NCBI RefSeq assembly: GCF_010093595.1
Contig: NW_022985437.1
Coordinates: 2,167,376-2,231,375 of the forward strand
Reading direction: 5' to 3'
Source of the DNA: Mytilinidion resinicola
Taxonomy: Eukaryota > Ascomycota > Dothideomycetes > Mytilinidiales > Mytilinidiaceae
Length of the DNA stretch: 64,000 nucleotides
The position numbers and the translations under genes are program-made. Each line of letters begins with the position of its first letter. Within the stretch, counting starts at the first letter, position 1. Shown here in pieces: positions 30,970-41,467 of this stretch. The notes under the pieces are model-generated. The model saw nothing but the letters and a program-made list of their open reading frames with translations, had not been told where the DNA came from and searched no databases.

Positions 30970-31003
30970 CTCTGCCATTTGCGAACTCCTGGAGTTCGCA
31001 AAT
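30970..31003. repeat. Perfect palindrome CATTTGCGAACTCC/GGAGTTCGCAAATG
   Basis: Two perfect 14-bp arms with one central base. A diverged partner (CATTTGCGGACTC...GAGTTCGCA) lies near 29,945-29,970. Both follow a CACGTGA-CTGC word. Confidence 0.65.
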
Positions 31004-31039
31004 GACACTGCTGACTCGTGTCGCACGTGATTCTCGTCT

Positions 31040-31256
31040 GGGACACATTTCGTCCTAGAGCATACTCTGTTCTAGCCCATCTGTTCTAGGACACATTCTG
31101 TCCTAGAACACTTGTCCTGGGACGTATTCTGTTCTAGCACACTTGTTCTAGCACATATTCTGTTCTAGCACACTTGTTCTAGCACACATTCTGTTCTAGT
31201 ATACATTCTGTTCTAGCACACTTGTTCGAGCACACATTCTGTTCTAGAACACTTGT
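31040..31256 (+). repeat. TTCTGTTCTAGCACAC minisatellite
   Basis: About a dozen units of 15-17 bp on the theme ATTCTGTTCTAGCACAC / TTGTTCTAGCACAC. They often pair into ~31-bp higher-order units. It ends just before the signalling gene cluster. A copy of the CGCTGGC/GCCAGCG-type hairpin follows at 31,262-31,300. Confidence 0.75.
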
Positions 31257-31401
31257 CATTACGCTCACGCTGGCAATTACAATGCTCCAGCGTCATGGGC
31301 ACCCACACCATGGGGTACCCACCGCGATACAGTAGGTTACAAGGCTTCCAAGTACAGACACTGTTGCGCTTTGTTTCCATTTACACTACAAGTATATAGT
31401 A

Positions 31402-31905
31402 CTATACTACGACTAGAGCTAGTTCTTCCCTTGCCTTCTCGAGTATTAACTTCATTCGAACGTACAGCTCCCTGTCCTCTCTTTCCCAACTCTTACCGCT
31501 CGGAAACACGACCTTGCGCAGCTGTTGTATGCAAGGAATTAACGGCCGGCAGGAAGGAGTAAAGTTCTCGTTCACTTCCATGTCGAACATGTTTTCCTTA
31601 AGGACCTTACCCGTTTTGATTTCCGCAAGTTCCTTCGTGTCCTTGTAATTCCAAGACTCATATTCCGTTCTGCTCCTCTTTTGGTCAGGCCCGTTCCAGT
31701 GTACGCAAAGCCAGAACAGCACCCAGAAGAACGACTCCAAATCGTGCATGAAGTTGTGGTGTTCGCCGTAAAGTGCACCAATCGCCATGAACGGTCGAGT
31801 ACCTGCCATGCTTGGTGCTTGAATTAGCTCTCTACACCAGGTTGTTGCGAGGCCTAGATCTGCTAAACGGAGAAGACGATCTTCGTTGTTCAGCTCTAGT
31901 AGCAA
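31402..31905 (-). pseudogene. Truncated FunK1 kinase C-lobe (tandem duplicate)
   Basis: Minus-strand frame homologous, from the DLG motif region onward, to the C-lobe of the adjacent full-length FunK1 gene (PFMAIGALYGEHHNFMHDLESFFWVLFW through to a similar ARE-L-LVV end). It lacks the whole N-terminal domain, the ATP site and the HRD loop; RLADLGLATTW is at the upstream edge. A 156-bp block is 98% identical to its neighbour although flanking coding sequence is clearly more diverged. It is presumably not catalytic. It lies 61 bp downstream of the stop of the intact gene, in the same orientation. Confidence 0.75.
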
Positions 31906-31966
31906 TACAAGGCTTTCAGATATAGTTGTTGAGCTTTGTTTGCATTCATACTACAAGAACTTAGTA

Positions 31967-34460
31967 TTACGCTACAACTAGAACTAGGTTTTCCCTTGCC
32001 TTCTCGAGTATTGCCTTCATCCGAACATACAGCCCTTGGTCCTCCCCCCGCCACCGCTTCCCACCTGGGAAGACGACCTCGCGTAGTTCTTTTATGCAAG
32101 GGATCAACGGCTTACAGTAGGCGGTAAAATTATCGTCCACCTTCTTATCAAACTTGTCCTGTTCATCCACCGTGCCCTTCTTTATCATTGCAAGTTCCTC
32201 TGTGTCCTTGTAGTTCCAAGACTCATATTCCGTTCTGCTCCTCTTCTGGTCAGGCCCGTTCCAGTGTACGCAAAGCCAGAACAGCACCCAGAAGAACGAC
32301 TCCAAATCGTGCATGAAATTGTGGTGTTCGCCGTAAAGTGCACCAATCGCCATGAACACCTTGGTGCCGGTCTTGCTCGGCGCGCCCGATGCCTCTTTGC
32401 GGTCCATTTCGATGGCAAGGTCGAGGTCGATCAGGAAACCGTCGTCTTCGTCCTTCTCAAGCATGATGTTTCCGACCGATATATCGCGATGGAGGACGTT
32501 TCTTTCCAGCAATGATTCATGTCCTGACACAGTTAGCTAGAGTCGGAGACCTGTCTAACCAAACTGACCTTTTATCCCCCCCAAGATCCCGGTTATCATG
32601 GCTACCAGCGAGCTCGCATCGTATATACTCTTCCCAACACGTCCCATTATTAGCCGACGATGAACTCGGTTTCGCCGCGAGCTATTCCCTTTGGTAGGAG
32701 AATCTGAACATGACCGTTTTGGAGGTCGCATGGACTGATGACGAGAGTTGGAGCGCCTCTTTCGCGTGATGCTGTTGCTTCTGCCTCGACCGCTCATAAG
32801 CCTCTCTGATGCCGGAGCTTCGGGCTTGGGGAATTCTGCGAGTAGTTGGGAGTTTGGGTGTCCTCGTAGTGGATACCTCCCGTCCCCGTCTCCGAGCCCT
32901 TTGCGCAAATTGTTGCGGACATCAACAACAGCACCCTCATCGTGAACGATTTCGTGATAGTGATACTCTGCCACATTTTTCACGCCTGCATCCGTCACCT
33001 TCTTGAGCAGAGGCCCCTCCTCCGGCCGCTCTTCAAATTCCCAGGAGTCTTTGACGACAAAAGGCTGGCCGGCTGCATTGTGGACTTCCCAACAGCTCGT
33101 CGCTCGACCTGCCACACAACGCTGCCGCTTTATGACATCATCTAGATGATATCGCTCCGGTTGTGCATTCCGCGTGATTTCGATGTACTTGCTGCCCTTT
33201 TCCCCGCAGATGGTAGGGTCGAACCCGAGGTCCTTTGGAGCCATCCACAGATATCCCAAGACTGCGGATATAAACATCAGCGCATTCTCATGTATGTCGA
33301 ATGACTGCGATGCGACCGCTCCGAGTCGGTCGAATGCCCAGAGCCGCATGATAGAACCGCAGAGTGTGAAGCCAGTAACCGATCGTCGGGTGTCTTGCGC
33401 GGCAAAGATCTCGCGAGCATATCGAGACAGATCGAACCAGGTGCTGCTGTGGTTATCCTCTCGCGGGTTGCCCTTCAGCTCGCCTGGGACGAGGACGTCG
33501 AACCAGTCGCAGGGAGCACCATCGTCGGACGTCTCGTTCCGCCGGCCATAGATGATGCCAATGTCCAGCTTCCGTTTGCTGACAGATCCGGGGATAGGCT
33601 TGTTCGGTGTGGCAAAGCACCGCCGACGCGCCGGAGGTTGGAAGCCTTGTTCGTTCGCAAACTGGAGAAATTGGTCGATGTGGTGACGGAGCCAGTGCAG
33701 CACATCGGGCTCCGCACAATCCTCCGGCCACTCCGCCCATCCAGTGTCGTCCGTGTGTAGAGGTGTTTCCGCTTCCTTGCATCGCTCAAACACAGCTGCG
33801 GCCATCTCACTGAGCTGTGGGACTCCGCCGAAGAATGTGTCGAAGAAGTGAGGGTGGTCGACGATGAGATTCCCCTCCAGTTCGCCCTTCAGGATTGGAT
33901 CGACGTCCTTCCTCAGGTCAGATGTGTCCGCGAAACTGCCCGTGTTGAAGGACCAAGGTGTCTGTTGGAATGACGCGGCGAAGGAGGCGGCGGATTGAGG
34001 AGGGGTTGTCGGATGGAGGGTAGGTCTCGTCCGCGCGATGAGGTCGAGCACGGCACTCCATATTATGGGGTCTTCTGCGCGGTCGTTGACGTCCTTCGCG
34101 AGCTGCGTAGTGTGCCTGAAATCCGTTTGATTCGATGAGAGACGGGCATACAATAACGCAATGTCCGCACTGAGAGGGCTTCCGCCGTGTTCGAAAGATA
34201 ACGCAGAGGCAGCTGGAAGCAGCTGTAGGATACCTATGAGTCTGAGAGATAGACTTCTTCCAACTGCATCGGTTAGCCAAGTCGCACACGGTTGAATTCT
34301 GCCCACCTGAATTGGCAGCGAGGCCCTCGAAAGAGAGCGGACTTCCTTGAGCATTTGCGTCGGGAAATGTCGACTTCAACGTATCGCGAAACGAATCGAG
34401 TTCATCCCTGATGGGATTAGCTTTGATAGCTTGAAGCTGACTTTTTGAAAGTTGAGCCAT
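31967..34460 (-). CDS. FunK1-type fungal protein kinase, full length
   Basis: Exons 34460-34307, 34233-32569 and 32523-31967 give 791 aa. The 73-bp and 45-bp introns (GTGGGC...CATAG; GTCAGT...GCTAAC...GTCAG) keep frame and restore homologous text. The N-terminal half carries the FunK1-associated segment (DILKGELEGN-like text PILKGELEGNLIVDH, and GELKGNPRED). A Ser/Arg-rich insert lies near residues 540-590, as in other members. The catalytic part has HRD (VLHRDISVGNIML, near residue 618), a DLD in place of DFG (GFLIDLDLAIEMD) and the family-typical FMAIGAL...HDLESFFWVLFW block. FunK1 kinases are fungal-specific and expanded in many species; substrates are mostly unknown. A truncated copy follows it. 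Confidence 0.88.
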
Positions 34461-34795
34461 GGATAGGAAAGGCCTGTTGAGATTGCGACGTGTGCACAGC
34501 GTCGCGAAGGCGTGAAGGGAAACTCGCTCGAGGCTTAGTCATAGAGATCACGCTGTTCCTTAAAAGGGTCACTGCGCCTCAGAGTGTGGCGAAGTAGATT
34601 CATGTCGTCATAGCGGTTTCACCAACCCTCCAGCTTATCGACGTGCCAGCCTACACGATCGCCCCATTCTCGCAAGCAACTCACACACTATCGTTGCAGT
34701 CGATTTCATTGCAATTTTGAGAGAGCATAAATACCAGCGTGACCAGCTATATAATCTACCAAACGTATTTACCGGAGTGCTGTACATAAGCGACC

Positions 34796-37286
34796 CTACA
34801 CATACGAGGTCAAATTCTCCGTTGATCCAACACCTTTAAAATCAAGTTCGAACTCTCTGTTTGCCTCGACAGCGGTTTCCAGGTGCCCGTATGCAAGCTT
34901 CTCTCCTGCGTTCCTAGCCAAGGCAAACCCAATCCATACAGTGTTCTTGATCTGAAACATGGTGTTAGCGTCACGTTCAGAAACTCTCGATCGATTACTG
35001 CCTTACCTGTCTTCCGTTGAAACGATGAGCCTGAAGTTTATTCAGATCTCTGGGAGAGATGTTGGCAGTAGCATCGGCTTGTTGTAGGAACGTTTTCCAC
35101 ACCTTCTCCCTTGCCGCTTCGTTCAGGTCGTCATACCTAAGTGCAAGATGTACTCTACTCTGCATAGCTTCGTCGAACGTACTAACCCTGTTTGTTGTGA
35201 GAAACATGACGCCTTGGAAATACTCCAGCTGCCGCAGGAAGACCGATACTAAGCTGTTGTGTTGGAGATTGTACGGCGATCGTCGTTCCAGGAAGACATC
35301 AGCCTCATCGAGGAGGAGCACAGCGCCCCAGCGTCGAACGACATCAAGGATTGGAGACAGTCGTGCTTCCAAAACGGCCGGATCCAAACTGAGGTCTCCC
35401 GCGCAAGCCTTTCCTTGGTTAGACTAGTATGCAAATCCACTCCGCAAGGGGACTAACCACATAGAGAGGCCTTTTCTGGAACTCGGCAATTCCTTCAGCT
35501 GTCAATGTCTTTCCCACCCCAGGCAAGCCACTGGAAATAAACAATTAGTCCGTTGAAATAGTCTGTGCCTGAGCAGTAAACCTACTGTAGCAGTAAGACC
35601 AGGCCTTGTCCCTTTCCTGATATTACGTCATCAAACTTGACGTGCCCTGACTCAGACTGATGGCCCTCCACAAGTGCTTGAAGCATCTCTTTCTTTTGCT
35701 CCGGGATTGCGAGCGACTCGAATGCCAAGGTATCCCATCTAATGTCCTTGATATTGGCGACGGGAAATTCGCCTATTGGTGTTGCTGTTAGTTATACGAT
35801 CCGTTGGATAAGAGAGTTAGGGAAGTCTGACCCCATTGTTTATTCGCCAAACTGAAGCCCAGGACTGTCGGGTTACAGATTAAGAGGTCCTCGTCTCCCA
35901 TCTCTTCGGGAACTATACCCTTACTCTTCACCTTATCTTGCTGCATCTTCTTCCTTTCAGCATCGAAGTCGATCGCGTAAAACCCTCGATGAGACGTCTC
36001 ATCAACTCGCGGCTTGCCATAGTTGGGATTAGCGTTTTTGAACGCTAACGCATCCACCATAATGCGGCCCCTCGTAGAAAATTTCAACGGACCTTCGTCA
36101 GTCCGGAAATAACCGAAACCTTCGCAATCACAGTGGTAAATGCCTCCAAGAGACATGAACTTCCGCCCGTTGCGAATAAGATTCTGCCTCAACTCAGCTT
36201 CGGCCCCATGATACATCAGCGGGAATGCATTGAGAGATGCAATTTTCCTCGTTGAACGAAACTCCGAGATGGAAAGAGTGGTGGCCACCTCGCCGAAGAC
36301 CTTCCCGTCACAGCCGAGATAGCGACAATCAAGTTCGAAGCGCTTTTCGCCCAAGAGTGAGGTCTTCAACTCGCCTGAATCATATATGAGGCATCTTGGT
36401 TGATCCGAGCCGTCGCAGATTGTGAAGATGTGTGTGTTTGGCTTGAACAAGGCCCAAAGAAGGCTAAAGGTGATTTCGCCATGCTCCAGAAGCGGCAGGA
36501 GACTCTTGGTTGTAGACGAGAAATGGTTTTCAAGAAAAGCCACAAGCACATCAAGATGCTGGGCACCGATTGAGTCGGGGGAAAGACTGTTCTCCCGATA
36601 GGCTTTTAGCTGGGGAAGGAAGCTAAACAAGAGGCGTGGCGAAATCTGAAAGTAAAATTAGAATAAGACCGCGTCCATGAAGGATCTACTCACGGTTGGC
36701 TTGTCTTCTCTAAGGCAGACGGCTTTCACATCTTTCAGCAACAGCCGTAAGATGTCTCTTAACTCTTCTGACTTCATGTCTAAGAATGTACTGAAGGATT
36801 TATTGTTCTTGTCTAGATCAGGGTCAGCCTGCTAATATGTGAAGACACCTGGGATACGAACCAAATTGCTGCCGCACAATGAACAAGTACTCTTCATACT
36901 CGTCATCTTCGCTTGACTCTGATGTCTCTACGATCTTGTACTTGCACTTCGCTCTATCCCAGCTATAGAAGAGACTTCGTTAGCTTGTACAAGTATCAGT
37001 TTCGGGGAGCATACATCTCATTCACCAGCTTGAATTCAACCTTGGAAGCTCTGATTCTGGGTTGCTTTTCCTCTTCAATCACTTGAACCTCAGGAGGAGG
37101 CGGCGGCACTGCCTGCGTCGCCTGTGCTATCTTCAGGATGTCCTTGAAGAGTGCAGCCAATTCAAAGGCAACAAGCTGCTCTGATTCCCCATGGCGAGAG
37201 AGCGGTTGGCTTGGGCTACTCGGAGGGGTGGTTGCGGCACGAGCGTTTGAGGGCGCTGCCGTGACGAGCTTGGATGTGACTGGCAT
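34796..37286 (-). CDS. DUF7025 / AAA+ ATPase, eight exons
   Basis: Exons 37286-37015, 36962-36862, 36812-36694, 36645-35832, 35772-35586, 35530-35458, 35408-35007 and 34951-34796 give 707 aa. All seven introns are 48-59 bp, and the phase sum closes exactly. Domains in order: a Pro/Glu-rich N-terminus, the DUF7025 region (about residues 160-400, with ALFKPNTHIF and CDCEGFGYF), then an AAA+ core. Walker A is GLPGVGKT near residue 500, Walker B LLLDEADVFLE near 550, sensor 1 FLTTNR, and Arg candidates follow in MQSRVHLALRY. Family members are large cytosolic fungal ATPases of mostly unknown substrate, expanded in accessory genomes. All catalytic motifs are intact. It lies head-to-tail with the FunK1 kinase; the 335-bp gap shows no other gene. 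Confidence 0.88.
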
Positions 37287-38238
37287 TGTTGCTCTGCGCT
37301 TCGGGAATGTAATGCTGATCTGAAGTGTAAGATTAGAGTAAGGAGCTGAATGTAGAGGAGATTGATGGTATCATTTTTCGAGAGAGACCCGCCCTACTTT
37401 ATATACATCGATACGACATGAGTTGCAGCTGTGCCGTCCGTTCCCCTATCGATACTAGAAGATTTTAGATTATACTGATATCGTACTGACATGGTGGGTA
37501 GCTCAATTGAATGACCCTGTAGGGACGCTCTTGCTGAGGCGTCGCCATGGCTTGCATCGCGGATCACAGTCCCGACCACTAGTCCCGACCACTAGAACGA
37601 GGTGAATCTTCAATTGGTACCCCTTCGATTCTTGAGAGCTGCATTTAGTTAAAACACTGCTGCAGAGCTTGTATGCAGGATCCTTATCCCTGAAACCATT
37701 GGCTGGCCTGGGATAATCGTATGGCTTCGTTCGCATACGGACAGCGTCAGATACTGGCGACTGGGTTTATGATTTAGTTTGCAGAAGTTGACAAACGGAA
37801 CATATTCGCCTCTAATATTTATGGGGCGCCTCTAGTTGGTGGCGTCTCAGGGGACGGATTACAGCGCAGCCGGGCGGCCCCGCTATCGACCCACCTCTGG
37901 AGAAGTCCGGTTTTCCAGAAGCTGGCTACCGCTCGGAAATTTAGTTTCCAGAAGCAGTTGCATTGCTTCCCCACCTTCGTGAATTGGTCTGTTTAGAGGA
38001 TGAGAAGTCCCTATTGGCTCTTTCGTATATGACTCAAATTAGGCAGCAGCCGTGCAAGGAAAACCAACCAAGCTACCTTTGCGTGGCTTTTATATATGTA
38101 CACAGTCAAACCGACAAGTTCGTTTACTTGAAGATTCCCCGTTGACCTCCATTACTTCTAAGTATCTTGTCATACCCCCTTTCCTACTGCAAACAGATCT
38201 CTGCATCCATCACTTACCGAAGTACACTCATCTCCAAT
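37287..38238. other. Intergenic region with two copies of a dispersed motif
   Basis: No gene is supportable. Copies of a ~40-bp motif (TGGCNACNG...TTTAGTTTCCAGAAG) lie at about 37,751-37,790 and 37,911-37,960; others lie near 40,803 and 48,903. Confidence 0.5.
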
Positions 38239-38433
38239 ATGTGTGAAGTCCTCGTTACAAAGACAAGATGGCAGAATTGCCCGAGAGCAGTGAAGCACGT
38301 AAGCGAGGATAAGGTCGACAATCCACAGCATACACCTCCATGCGCTAGACCTTGGCCTGAAAGGGAGCAGGGGCTCCGCACCAATCGTACGAGCAACTGC
38401 CCATACTGCGCTGCGACCAGCAACGGCGCCTGA
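38239..38433 (+). CDS. Small Cys-containing hypothetical protein
   Basis: A 64-aa frame from ATG 38239 with MCEVLVTKTRWQNC at the start and NCPYC near the end resembles the pattern of small fungal proteins with spaced Cys and a C-terminal CxxC pair. A textbook intron (GTAAGT...GCTGAC...ATATAG, 38,439-38,486) lies just after the stop. Through it a different frame (CDQQRRLSL joined to MRQLENGQFTAM) is also coding-like. A frameshift or an alternative model is therefore possible. Confidence 0.35.
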   Translation: MCEVLVTKTRWQNCPRAVKHVSEDKVDNPQHTPPCARPWPEREQGLRTNRTSNCPYCAATSNGA

Positions 38434-38658
38434 GTTTGGTAAGTGTACTGATGGGTTTTAACGACACATTCGCTGACGAGATATAGATGCGGCAATTGGA
38501 GAATGGGCAGTTTACGGCTATGCGTGTTTGCTTTCGCTGAAAGTGGTTCTGTACGGTCCCATAGCTCAACTACAAGAGGAAAATTTCACATTCGCTTAAC
38601 GGTTTGGAAGGATTATATAGGAGGCTCCTCTCCCAGTCTGAGTGAAAAATTGACGCCG

Positions 38659-39490
38659 TTATGCTTTATGCCTGTCCTGCTCTAAAGCCACGAGTTCTGC
38701 CAAGCACTGAGCAGCATTTTGATAAAGTTGAACCCAGCATTTACGGATAATCTCCCCACCTAAAACGGCGTCCGTGCCAGGGAACTCAGCACGCTCATAG
38801 CGTCCTCTAATCTCTTCCTCGTCATCAAAGCTGTCCAGCTCGGGATAAGGCTCGTGTCCTGTTATGATCTCGTAGAATGTGGAACCAAGGGCAAAGATAT
38901 CCGATCTGTTCGAAATATTAGCACTTGTAGGGAATTTTATCGCTAGCTTCCAACCTTTCATTATCCTGACCAAAAGGACGGGGAAGGTATGACTTAACGG
39001 GCTCTAGTGCGGAGCCGTTAATAATCGTTAATCCAGTAAATGGATCCTCGACACGCCCTTGAAAATCTGAGAGCTTGACGTTCAGATTACCATCTAGGAG
39101 AAGGTTATCTGTGGATATGTTACAATGAATAATGGACCTCGAGTGAGCATGCGTGATAGCTTCGGCCGTTTGTCGACACCAAATAATTTTCTGCTTTGCT
39201 GAAAGCGACTTCGCATTTAACTCCAGGAAGCGCTTCACAGTTCCATTTGGCGCGAATTCGAGTCGAAGACCGTGCTCGTTGAGACCAAAGCACGTAAGAA
39301 CCCTGGGATGGCGACCGAGAATGCTGTACATTTTCTCTTCAGCAACGACATGTTCCCAACCTCTACCCTTGACGAGCGGGTATTTGAGCACGGTGCTATC
39401 GTCCAGAATGCCTATGTAACAAGAGCTCCCGACCCCACAAGGTGCCTTCACACCTTCAGGAGAGTGGTAACTAACGGTGGTGGAGAACAT
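38659..39490 (-). CDS. Small Ser/Thr kinase-like protein with altered HRD
   Basis: Exons 39490-38955 and 38905-38659 give 260 aa; the 49-bp intron has a GCTAAT branch site and CAG acceptor, and its removal creates RSDIFALGSTFYEI. ATG 39490 was chosen because the open frame upstream is driven by a GGCGAA microsatellite. The N-lobe shows a GVGSS turn and the presumed ATP-binding Lys in STVLKYPL. The catalytic loop reads IIHCNISTDNLLL, so the usual HRD Asp is Asn, and the DFG equivalent is SDFQG. The C-lobe is short, ending shortly after ITGHEPYPEL. A reduced kinase or pseudokinase is likely; the D-to-N reading should be checked against relatives. Confidence 0.75.
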
Positions 39491-40017
39491 TGGCGAAGGG
39501 CGAAGGGCGAAGGGCGAAAGGCGATGACGCTTTCGGCGAGCATTAACAATAATGAAGTAGGCGAGGCCTTGAGGCGGATGGCCAGGAAGTACAAAAGTGT
39601 GTAGGCGCCTGGCAGAAAAGCTCCGTGTTAGATTGCGTGAAGTTCTGGCCACCGTGCAGTTAGCTTGCACCGGTCTTCTTGGCATGATGATCCGCCCTGG
39701 CACAGAGCCGCCTGGGCACCAACGCCTGAGTGGTCATCTCAACTCATCCCCTTCCCTTGCAACTTTCATTCGACTCTATATTTCTAATCGGTTTTGGCAC
39801 GGCTCAGCAAGGACGTTTTTTTTTTTTGGAAGCCTGCAATCCATCTCTTACGTTCTAGCCCATTCAGGAGGTTGAACGTACCGCCTGAAAGCTTTTACCA
39901 ATCTTCCGTTAGTTCGAATGTTCAGAGTGGCCCATTGGATTTTCCAACCCGCTCATATCTAGCTAGTAAGTCACCCCACTGGGCCAATCTTACGCTGCCC
40001 ATACCTGCTAGGGTGGC
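39491..40017. other. Intergenic region
   Basis: Contains a GCGAAGG microsatellite at about 39,494-39,520 and a run of T near 39,818. No gene seen. Confidence 0.5.
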
Positions 40018-40252
40018 ATGACCACAACACAATCACGATCATGAATATGATCTGCAGGCAATTAAAGACGCCCATTTCAAGAAGCCAGAGGAGCCAGTCG
40101 ATCTCGTGGAGCAAGCCTAGCCAGTCGAGCAGCCAGCGAAGGAGCCAGCCCAGCCAGTTGAACAGTCAGCGGAGCCGCCAGCTCACTACCCTGAGCTGAC
40201 GATGAATGATATTGACTTCGAAGAACGCCTCGGTGCACTGTCTTTGGCATAG
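40018..40252 (+). pseudogene. Fragment related to the internally repeated acidic protein at 23.4-24.6 kb
   Basis: Begins MTTTQSRS (compare MTSTQS at 24.59 kb) and later reads PVEQPAKEPAQPVEQSAEPPAHYPEL (shown here only as PAKEPAQPVEQSAEPP), matching the Pro/Glu-rich stretch of that gene, then ends EERLGALSLA. It carries in-frame stops (after QSRS and within the Pro/Glu run) and lacks the repeat units, so it is a decayed, shortened copy. Confidence 0.55.
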
Positions 40253-40321
40253 TCTACACTCTTTCTCCTGTCTATGAGTTCAAATTGGGACATTGGGGCG
40301 AAGAGAGATTGTAATGGGGCT

Positions 40322-40412
40322 CTAGCGGAGCGTCTTGTAGATGATAGCGGAGCGTCTTGTAGATGATAGCGGAGCGTCTTGTAGATGATAGCGGAGCGTC
40401 TTGTAGATGATG
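40322..40412 (+). repeat. Four 22-bp tandem repeats
   Basis: The unit AGCGGAGCGTCTTGTAGATGAT is repeated four times without visible change. It is followed at 40,460-40,502 by text shared with 15.05-15.25 kb. From 40,503 to 41,467 no gene is seen; one dispersed motif copy lies at about 40,803-40,845. Confidence 0.85.
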
Positions 40413-41467
40413 GAACCCTGGGGCTCCTTCGTATGCGGACTGTGATGGTCCCGGGAGCCGGTCGGTTTAGATAGGACGCTCATCAAACGTTTCGTGCCCT
40501 TCCTTTTTGACACTTGGACACGACTTGGTGAATTTACCGCTCAAGGCGATCTGGGATTTGAAAAGCTATGTCGCGAACTTGACCAACGGCGTACTTCTGC
40601 TGCAGCTCGAAGGCTTTCACCTGCAGATTCTCGACCATCTCCAAAATTCGTGACTGACGACTTGCATGACCAAGTATAATGAATAGAGCAACCAGCCCTC
40701 TTGGGTATGAAGCGTTGAGTTCAAACTTCCTGGAATCTATGGTGGCTTAAGGTGAAAGGGCTATGCCAAAATATTCCTCGCGGTGACTAACCAATTATAT
40801 TACTAGATGCTGGCAACTGGGTTCATAATTTAGGTTCCAGAAGCTGATGAACCCATAATCCACCCATCTCGTCGGCACTGTTAGAGCGGGGCCCCGGATA
40901 ATTGCGGCTCAGAGTGCCAATGTGGCGTGCAGGCGGTTGGTAGGGCCGACCAATTGCAGAATCGCGTCCCACTATACCCTTGTAGTGCACTCATGTGCCT
41001 CATCGGGACCTGCACCACAGCCCAGACACCTTGACAGAATTCGTGGGACGCTTTAATATGGCCCGTGTGCCACAACGTCAACTAAATAATTCAAAACTTG
41101 GCAGTATATATTAGGAGGTAATTCTCTAAATGCACACCAACTTTCAGGGAAAAAAATAAAATTACGTTGCGTTGTCGTATATGGTCATGAAGAGGCTGAC
41201 TTAATCTGCAGCAGTCTCACGAATTCTGTCAGGGTACCTGAGCCTACGCGTCGCCAAAATGGAGGGTTTCGTCTATGCCACTCTGACACCCACGAACGTC
41301 CTCACCAGGTTGGCACTTAGCGACCTCTTCGGCTCCCTCAACGCCGTACGTCAGAACGCCGAGACAGATGGCGCTCCCGCCGTCCGTCGCATGGCTGTTG
41401 AGCCCCAGCAGAAGTACAACTACGATGTGTTCACCCAAGGGTCCCACCCCTACGCCGTGAATCTCGA

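Noticed and set aside
28245..31256. CRISPR-like array
   Set aside because: Repeats have no regular unique spacers and the genome is fungal; they are minisatellites.
33453..33813. Antisense frames of 109-125 codons within the FunK1 gene
   Set aside because: They lie fully inside a well-supported kinase exon on the minus strand or its shadow frames.
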